From Sipunculus nudus (Eukaryota; Annelida; Sipuncula; Golfingiida; Sipunculidae), in the NCBI GenBank assembly GCA_026874595.1, contig CM049316.1:40306695-40370694 (forward strand): DNA of 64,000 nt, written 5' to 3'. This document shows positions 57,826 through 64,000 of the stretch, piece by piece. The position numbers and the translations under genes are program-made. Numbering within the stretch: position 1 is the first letter of the stretch; every line of letters begins with the position of its first letter. Under the pieces are notes generated by a model. That model saw nothing but the letters and a program-made list of their open reading frames with translations, was not told the DNA's origin and did no database searches.

Positions 57826-58668
57826 CACACCATCCGAATCCAAGTCCGAGTCCAGGCCATTCGAGTCCAAGTCCGCGTCCAGGCCATTCGAGTCCAAGTC
57901 CGAGTCCAGGCCATTCGAGTCCAAGTCCGAGTCCACACCATCCGAATCCAAGTCCGAGTCCAGGCCATTCGAGTCCAAGTCCGAGTCCAGGCCATTCGAG
58001 TCCAAGTCCGAGTCCAGGCCATTCGAGTCCAAGTCCGAGTCCAGGCCATTCGAGTCCAAGTCCGAGTCCAGGCCATTCGAGTCCAAGTCCGAGTCCAGGC
58101 CATTCGAGTCCAAGTCCGAGTCCAGGCCATTCGAGTCCAAGTCCGAGTCCAGGCCGTTCGAGTCCAAGTCCGAGTCCACACCATCCGAATCCAAGTCCGA
58201 GTCCAGGCCATTCGAGTCCAAGTCCGAGTCCAGGCCATTCGAGTCCAAGTCCGAGTCCAGGGCATTCGAGCCTAAGTCCGAGTCCAGGCCATTCGAGTCC
58301 AAGTCCGAGTCCACACCATCCGAATCCAAGTCCGAGTCCAGGCCATTCGAGGCCAAGTCCGAGTCCACACCATCCGAATCCAAGTCCGAGTCCACACCAT
58401 CCGAATCCAAGTCCGAGTCCACACCATCCGAATCCAAGTCCGAGTCCAGGCCATTCGAGTCCAAGTCCGAGTCCAGGCCATTCGAGTCCAAGTCCGAGTC
58501 CAGGCCATTCGAGTCCAAGTCCGAGTCCAGGCCATTCGAGTCCAAGTCCGAGTCCAGGCCATTCGAGTCCAAGTCCGAGTCCAGGCCATTCGAGTCCAAG
58601 TCCGAGTCCAGGCCATTCGAGTCCAAGTCCGAGTCCAGGCCATTCGAGTCCAAGTCCACCTTCTTCGA
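57826..58668 (-). repeat. 27-bp minisatellite, about 31 units, open in frame
   Basis: Unit on the minus strand GACTCGGACTTGGACTCGAA-TGGCCTG, built from GACTYG hexamers. 27 is divisible by three, so 57763-58722 (minus) stays open as a 319-codon frame of LDSDLDSNG repeats with LDSDLDSDGV variants. A second frame (WTRTWTRMA) is also open. No signal peptide, and upstream and downstream parts do not resemble a known protein, so I call it satellite rather than gene. Confidence 0.9.
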
Positions 58669-58807
58669 GTCCAAGTCATTTGGGACCGGATTTGAAGTGT
58701 GAGTCCAATTAAAAAAAAACAATAACCTTAAGCTTAAAACGCAATTTAATATGGGAAATTAATATTATCACGTACATTTTTAAGTTAGTTTATTTTATAT
58801 CTTGGCG

Positions 58808-59062
58808 TTAACCGGGCCCGGAGACTACTGCACGCCCTGGGTGCGCAATCGTTTCCATTGCTGGGTCAAATCACCGAGGAGACCCCGTAAGGCACACTCG
58901 TTTGTGAGACCGTTGGGCAAGGCCTTCCCATTAAACCAGCAGCGCGCTCACCCTGGGTAGGGGCCGACCGTGAAAAATCTCACCGCCTCGGCTGAGATTC
59001 GAACTCACGATCTCCCGGATTTGCGTCCTGTGCGCTATCCCTGAGCCACAGAAGCCGGTGTT
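58808..59062 (-). mobile_element. tRNA-derived SINE
   Basis: Minus strand: GGCTTCTGTGGCTCAGGGAT (A box TGGCTCAGGGATAGCGC, 59031-59048), then GAGTTCGAATCTC (B box, 58994-59006), then a GC-rich body to about 58808. Boxes are spaced as in tRNA genes, but the stem pairing of a real tRNA is absent. Confidence 0.75.
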
Positions 59063-59659
59063 CACACATGATTTTACTATAATGGCAAATTACAGTTCTT
59101 ACCTCCGAGTCTGAGTACAGGTCCGAGTACAGGACCTTCGTGTCCAAGTCCGAGTCCATAAAAAGTAGACTCGAGTCCAAGTCCAGTCCTACATAACTGA
59201 GTTGAACAACAGTTAAACATCAACATAATCATATAAAAATGCGTTATCATAATTAAAAGAAATATGCACATCTGTAAACTTACAGCTTACAGCTGTAAAG
59301 AGTATATTTTGTTTTCATTAAACTCTAAGCAATAAAATTTTCAGTATAATTCCCAGTAGAGAAGTGCGTGTTTTTCTCAAAGGTGCTAAATTCATTGTAA
59401 CTAAAAAAAATAATAGGTTGTATGATGATGTCACTTATTTATACCTAGTTAATAATGATCCAGCCCCAACTCTTCGTTATGGTTAAAATATTTATATCCT
59501 TCATTTCATTTTTTAGGATAGGTCCAAGGCCTGTTGGTGGCACTGTCTATTGAATGAGAATGAAGGTATTCTTACGATACTAATATGTTTATTATTAAGC
59601 CTTCTGGATCTCAGGTTTTATTTGCACGGGGTCAGGAATAATCCAGAAGTCATGACCTG
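59063..59659. other. Intergenic with scattered GAGTCC words
   Basis: 59105-59190 has CGAGTCTGAGTACAGGTCCG and GTCCAAGTCCGAGTCC words, a detached decayed piece of the 27-bp repeat. The rest has nothing. Confidence 0.5.
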
Positions 59660-59800
59660 TAGTTAAGACATCAGAGCGAATCTCTGAGGTTCTAGCGAGA
59701 TTTCACCATTATGCCACTGAGACACCGGTGTGGTTCGAATCGGGGACCTTTAGCTCAGACCTTCAGCTTCAACGCCTTATACCACTAAGCTACGTCCTAC
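59660..59800 (-). mobile_element. Possible dimeric tRNA-like SINE
   Basis: Minus strand: GTAGGACGTAGCTTAGTGGT-ATAAGGCG (A box, 59773-59792) and GATTCGAACCAC (B box, about 59730-59743), then immediately a second tRNA-like start CCGGTGTCTCAGTGGCATAA-TGGTG (59704-59728). Two tRNA-like heads in series. Confidence 0.5.
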
Positions 59801-60425
59801 GACTACATATTTATATTCATAAATGGACCAAAGACTGTTTTTTATACTCAATGCAAAAAACTAAAACTGTATGCTTCTCTTATCAAAAACAACCATTTCA
59901 TCCTCTATTGTTTCAAAATGGGATCTCAGGTACCTAATGTAAAAGGTATGACACACTTGGGTATTTACTACACAGGGGCTGATTTAGGATTAGGGACTGA
60001 AGTTCCTCTCTTTTTCCTAAAAATTCTGGAAATTAGACATATATATGCTAAATAAGAAATTCAGGTCCGATTTTTTGCCTTTCATACCATCTTAAACTAT
60101 CCAAGATTACACCATTATATTATAAATATTCACATTGTTTCCACAAAACCTGATCCTATAACCCCCCCCCCTTCTCGTTCTCGCAATATGCCCCCCCCCC
60201 CCCCATTTAAAATCTCCTTTCCACCTCTGTTACCTTTACTCATACTCATTAAGATCATAACATATTGGCAGAATTTGGCTGGCGGCCACTGAGAGTATTG
60301 ATATACTCAAACATTATCGTTATTCTGTCAAACATGATACACGAAAGCGTATACAAGTCAAGGCTCTCTCATGTCTAGAATATGGCTGCCAGGCAGTAAC
60401 TGTATTGACAGATAAGACAACGAAC
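59801..60425. other. Intergenic, no gene; two poly-C runs
   Basis: C-rich runs at 60162-60170 and 60191-60204. No coding signal. Confidence 0.5.
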
Positions 60426-60840
60426 CAGAGATCTAGGTCTCTGGTCTGGACTTGAATTCGAGTCCGGACTCGATTCCTCTTTTTTAGGGACTCGTACTCG
60501 AACTTGGACTCGAGAAATCAGACTGAGTCCATATCGAGTCCAATAGAAAAAAGGACTCTGTCACATTTCGTAAAGACTCATGTACATATTGGGACAACTA
60601 ACAAAATACTACAAAATAATAACACTGTATATCAAGTTTTGGTATACATGTAATAGTCCATTATAGTAAAAGCATAAAGCAAGGATATTTGTATTGGACT
60701 CGTACTCGGACTTGGACTCGAGTTCCATATGACTCTGACTCGAAGAAGAAGGTAGTCCTGGACTCGAACCTCAAGGACCCGGAGTTTGACTTTGACTAGA
60801 GTGGCTTGGACTTGGACTTGCACTTAGACTCGGATGGTGT
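60426..60840 (+). repeat. Scattered GACTCG/GACTTG hexamer repeats, inverted to the 27-bp array
   Basis: Two clusters (60447-60560, 60696-60840) of GGACTCGTACTCGGACTTGG-type words on the plus strand, i.e. opposite orientation to 57826-58668. Irregular spacing. Confidence 0.65.
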
Positions 60841-61490
60841 TGACTCTGAAGCTCGTATCAGATCTGCAAGAATAGTGAATTATTCTGGTTCCCACCTCAA
60901 ATCCGCACAGTGTTCTTGTACTTTTAAGCGTATGACTCTTCTATTGGGGCCACACTCGTGATGAGTTAGTACCGAATGACACTTTCAAGCTACAGAACAC
61001 TGCCAACACCACCTAATATACATATATCATATCTTTGAAGCAGTTGGGCATTAAGTCACTTTTGTCTGTCAGGTGCATCAGGCTGTTGAATCGCTGACCT
61101 ATGTTGATGCGTAGTCGGTATTTTTATTTAAAATTTTGGCGGAGGTCAATACTTCCAGTTTGTTAGGCTAACTTAACTATTATATAAATTGTACATCTGC
61201 AAAATTCCGTTTCGGTTTTGGACTATGTGACAGGGCGGTACGTGACACTATCCTTTGGTCAACCAGACCCAGTATACCGAACCTGTGGGCCACTGCCGTG
61301 TCTTCCATATTACTTGATCATAACCCCCGCAAGACGCACTCGTTTATGATTTGAAACATGACGGTTGTGGACAAAATGTAATAACCTTTTATGTTACGGT
61401 AAAAAATTGTTTTAAGATCATGGTTCCAAGACGTTATACATACAATGCTTGTGCAACACTTGGTAAAACATATCATCTGTTATGAGAGAC
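60841..61490. other. Intergenic, no feature
   Basis: Nothing recognised. Confidence 0.5.
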
Positions 61491-61507
61491 CCGCGAGGTC
61501 TAGAGGC

Positions 61508-64000
61508 CTGTTAAGTGGCTGAATAGTCTTGACGGCCGTAGAATGTGAGAGACTGTTACGTGGCTGATCAGTCTTGTTATCATACAAAGGTTCTTCTTCC
61601 GGGGGATATGAGTGACTGTTACGTGGCAGATCAGTCCTGACAGCCGAAAAGGCTCTTCTTCAGGGGAATGTGAGGGACTGTTACGTGGCTGATCAGTCTT
61701 GGTAGCCGACTAAGGTTCTTCTTCAGGGGGATATGAGTGACTGTTACGTGGCTGATCGGTCCTGACTGCCGAAAAGGCTCTTCTTCAGGGGAATGTGAGG
61801 GACTGTTAGGTGGCTGATCAGTCTTAATGGCTAAGGAAGGTTCTTCAGTGGGAGGTAAAGGACTGTTACGTGGCTTATTAGTTTTGTAAGCTGACGAAGG
61901 TTCTTCTAAGGGGGGTGTGAGGGACTGTTACGTAGCTGATCAGTCTTGAAGGAAGCAGAAGGTTTTTCAGGGGGATGTGAGGGACTGTTAGGTGACTGAT
62001 CAGTCTTGATGGCCGGGGAAGGTTTTTCTTTAGCGAGTTTTAAAGGACTTTTACTTGGCTGATCGGTCTTGTTGGCCGGGGAGGGTTCTTTCTCAGCGGA
62101 AAATGAGGGGCTGTTACGTGGATGATCTGTCTTGATAAACGGGGAGGTTCTTCAGCGGGATGAGAGGGACTGTTACGTGGCCGATCAGTCTTGATGGCCG
62201 GGGAAGATGTTTTTTTCATCGGGGATAAATGGGACTGTTACGTGGCTGATCAGTAGTGATGACCGGGAGAGGTATTTTCAGCGGGGAATTGAGGGACTGT
62301 TATCCCGTTGATCAGTCTTGATGACCGGGAAGGTTCTTCAGCGGGATATGAGATTCTGTAACGTGGCTGATAAGTCTTGATGGCCGGGGAAGGTTTTTTT
62401 TCAGCGGGAATGTGAGGGACTGTTAAATGGTAGATCAGTCTTGATGACCGGGAAAGTTCTTCAGCGGGATGTGAGGGACTGTCAGGTGACTGATCAGTCT
62501 TGATGGCCGGGGAAGGTTATTCTTTAGCGAGTTTTAAGGGACTGTTACGTGGCTGATCAGTCTTGATGGCTGGGGAAGGTTTTTTTTTTTTCATCGGGGA
62601 TGTGAGGGACTGTTACGTGGCTGATCAGTAGTGATGACCGGGAAAGGTATTTTCACCGGGGAATTGAGGGACTGTTATCCCGTTGATCAGTCTTGATGAC
62701 CGGGAAAGTTCTTCAGCGGGATGTAAGGGACTGTTACATGGCTGATCAGTCTTGATGGCCGGGGAAGGTTTTTTTCAGCGGGGATGTGAGGGACTGTTAC
62801 GTGGTTGATCAGTCTTGATGACCGGGAAGGTTCTTCAGCGGGATGTGAGGGACTGTTACATGGCTGATCAGTCTTGATGGCCGGGGAAGGTTATTCTTTA
62901 GCGAGTTTTAAAGGACTTTTACTTGGCTGATCAGTCTTGATGGCCGGGAAAGGTTCTTCAGCGGGATGTGAGGGGGAGTGTTACATGGCTGATCAGTCTT
63001 GATGGCTGGGGAAGGTTTTTTTTTTCAGCGGGGATGTGAGGGACTGTTACGTGGTTGATCAGTCTTGATGACCGGGAAAGGTTCTTCAGCGGGATGTGAG
63101 GGACTGTTACATGGCTGATCAGTCTTGATGGCCGGGGAAGGTTATTCTTTAGCGAGGTTTAAAGGACTTTTTCTTGGCTGATCAGTCTTGATGGCCAGGA
63201 AAGGTTCTTCAGCGGGATGTGAGGGACTGTTACGTGGCTGATCAGTCTTGATGGCCGGAAAGGTATTTTCAGTGGGGATATGAGGGATTGTTATCGCGTT
63301 GATCAGTCTTGATGACCGGGAAGGTTTTTCAGCGGGATGTGAGGGACTGTTACTTGGCTAATCAGTCTTGATCGGCGGGGAAGGTTTTTTTTTCAGCGGG
63401 ATGTGAGGGAATGTTACTTGGCTGATCAGTCTTGATCGGCGGGGAAGGTTATTTTTTTCAGCAGGATGTGAGGGACTGTTACATGGCTGATCAGCCTTGC
63501 TGCCCGGGGAAGGTTTTTTTCAGCGGGGATGTGAGGGACTGTTACGTGGTTGATCAGTCTTGATGACCGGGAAGGTTCTTCAGCGGGATGTGAGGGACTG
63601 TTACATGGCTGATCAGTCTTGATGGCCGGGGAAGGTTATTCTTTAGCGAGTTTTAAAGGACTTTTACTTGGCTGATCAGTCTTGATGGCCGGGAAAGGTT
63701 CTTCAGCGGGATGTGAGGGACTGTTACGTGGCTGATCAGTCTTGATGACCGGAAAGGTATTTTCAGCGGGGATATGAGGGATTGTTATCGCGTGGATCAG
63801 TCTTGATGACCGGGAAGGTTTTTCAGCGGGATGTGAGGGACTGTTATATGGCTGATCAGTCTTGCTGCCCGGGGAAGGTTTTTTTCAGCGGGGATGTGAG
63901 GGACTGTTACGTGGTTGATCAGTCTTGATGACCGGGAAGGTTCTTCAGCGGGATGTGAGGGACTGTTACATGGCTGATCAGTCTTGATGGCCGGGGAAGG
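61508..64000. repeat. Satellite of ~60-bp units running off the window
   Basis: About 40 units with core GGCTGATCAGTCTTGATGGC, CGGGGAAGGTT, CAGCGGGATGTGAGGGACTG and TTACGTGG. Unit length varies through T-run and spacer changes. A variant with CTTTAGCGAGTTTTAAAGGA recurs at 62028, 62522, 62896, 63147 and 63641, showing a higher-order pattern. Confidence 0.95.

Noticed and set aside
57720-58679. Second open frames (WTRTWTRMA repeats) across the 27-bp array
   Set aside because: Shadow frame of the satellite; a hydrophobic/basic nonamer with no unique protein sequence.

Overview
The window is nuclear DNA from an intron-rich, AT-rich animal genome. Two conserved metazoan genes, GT-AG introns of 0.4 to 5.4 kb, tRNA-derived SINEs, non-LTR retrotransposon debris and long satellites all point to a marine invertebrate. 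A mollusc, probably a bivalve, is my best guess, based on the character of the repeats rather than on a diagnostic gene.

Layout. About 1.8-20.7 kb (+ strand) carries the 3' two thirds of the gamma-1 adaptin gene (AP1G1) in 13 recognisable coding exons that read as one frame of 517 residues plus stop. Its 5' exons lie before the window. 21.75-23.45 kb, just past the gene, is a satellite of two diverged 31-bp subfamilies. 23.5-32.6 kb has no gene I can support; it holds a repeat family marked by the palindrome GGTGGCGCCACC and a 0.5-kb inverted repeat pair. 32.9-46.9 kb (- strand) carries a complete six-exon SDR39U1-like gene (300 residues) whose terminal exon lies in a 1527-bp direct tandem duplication. 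A possible last exon of an unrecognised gene sits just upstream of it (47.03-47.14 kb). 50.2-51.3 kb is a decayed non-LTR reverse transcriptase with a TAA-rich tail. 52.7-57.1 kb is a 25-bp minisatellite with higher-order structure, 57.8-58.7 kb is a 27-bp minisatellite, and 61.5 kb to the end is a roughly 60-bp satellite that runs off the window.

Six longer mobile elements, plus fragments, share the same ends: TTAGCTCAGCTGA with a foldback at one end, and a GACCCATGGGTC palindrome followed by CTTGTT at the other. They sit in the introns and flanks of the two genes. They have TT on both sides, CCGT-rich microsatellite inside, head-to-tail neighbours, and in three copies remnants of an EEP-type endonuclease next to the 3' end. 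I infer non-autonomous Helentron-like elements. One subfamily carries repeated perfect nuclear-receptor sites: palindromic AGGTCA-N3-TGACCT and direct repeat TGACCT-T-TGACCT.

For the genes themselves the most striking features are (1) the AP1G1 intron at 9039-9700, which contains three identical 64-bp copies of its own 3' splice site plus the first codons of the next exon, and decayed copies of its own 5' splice site; and (2) the two terminal exons of SDR39U1, only one of which keeps the likely polyadenylation signal. The two genes are convergent neighbours with unrelated housekeeping roles (clathrin-coated vesicle traffic and a short-chain dehydrogenase/epimerase-like protein); nothing suggests they act together.
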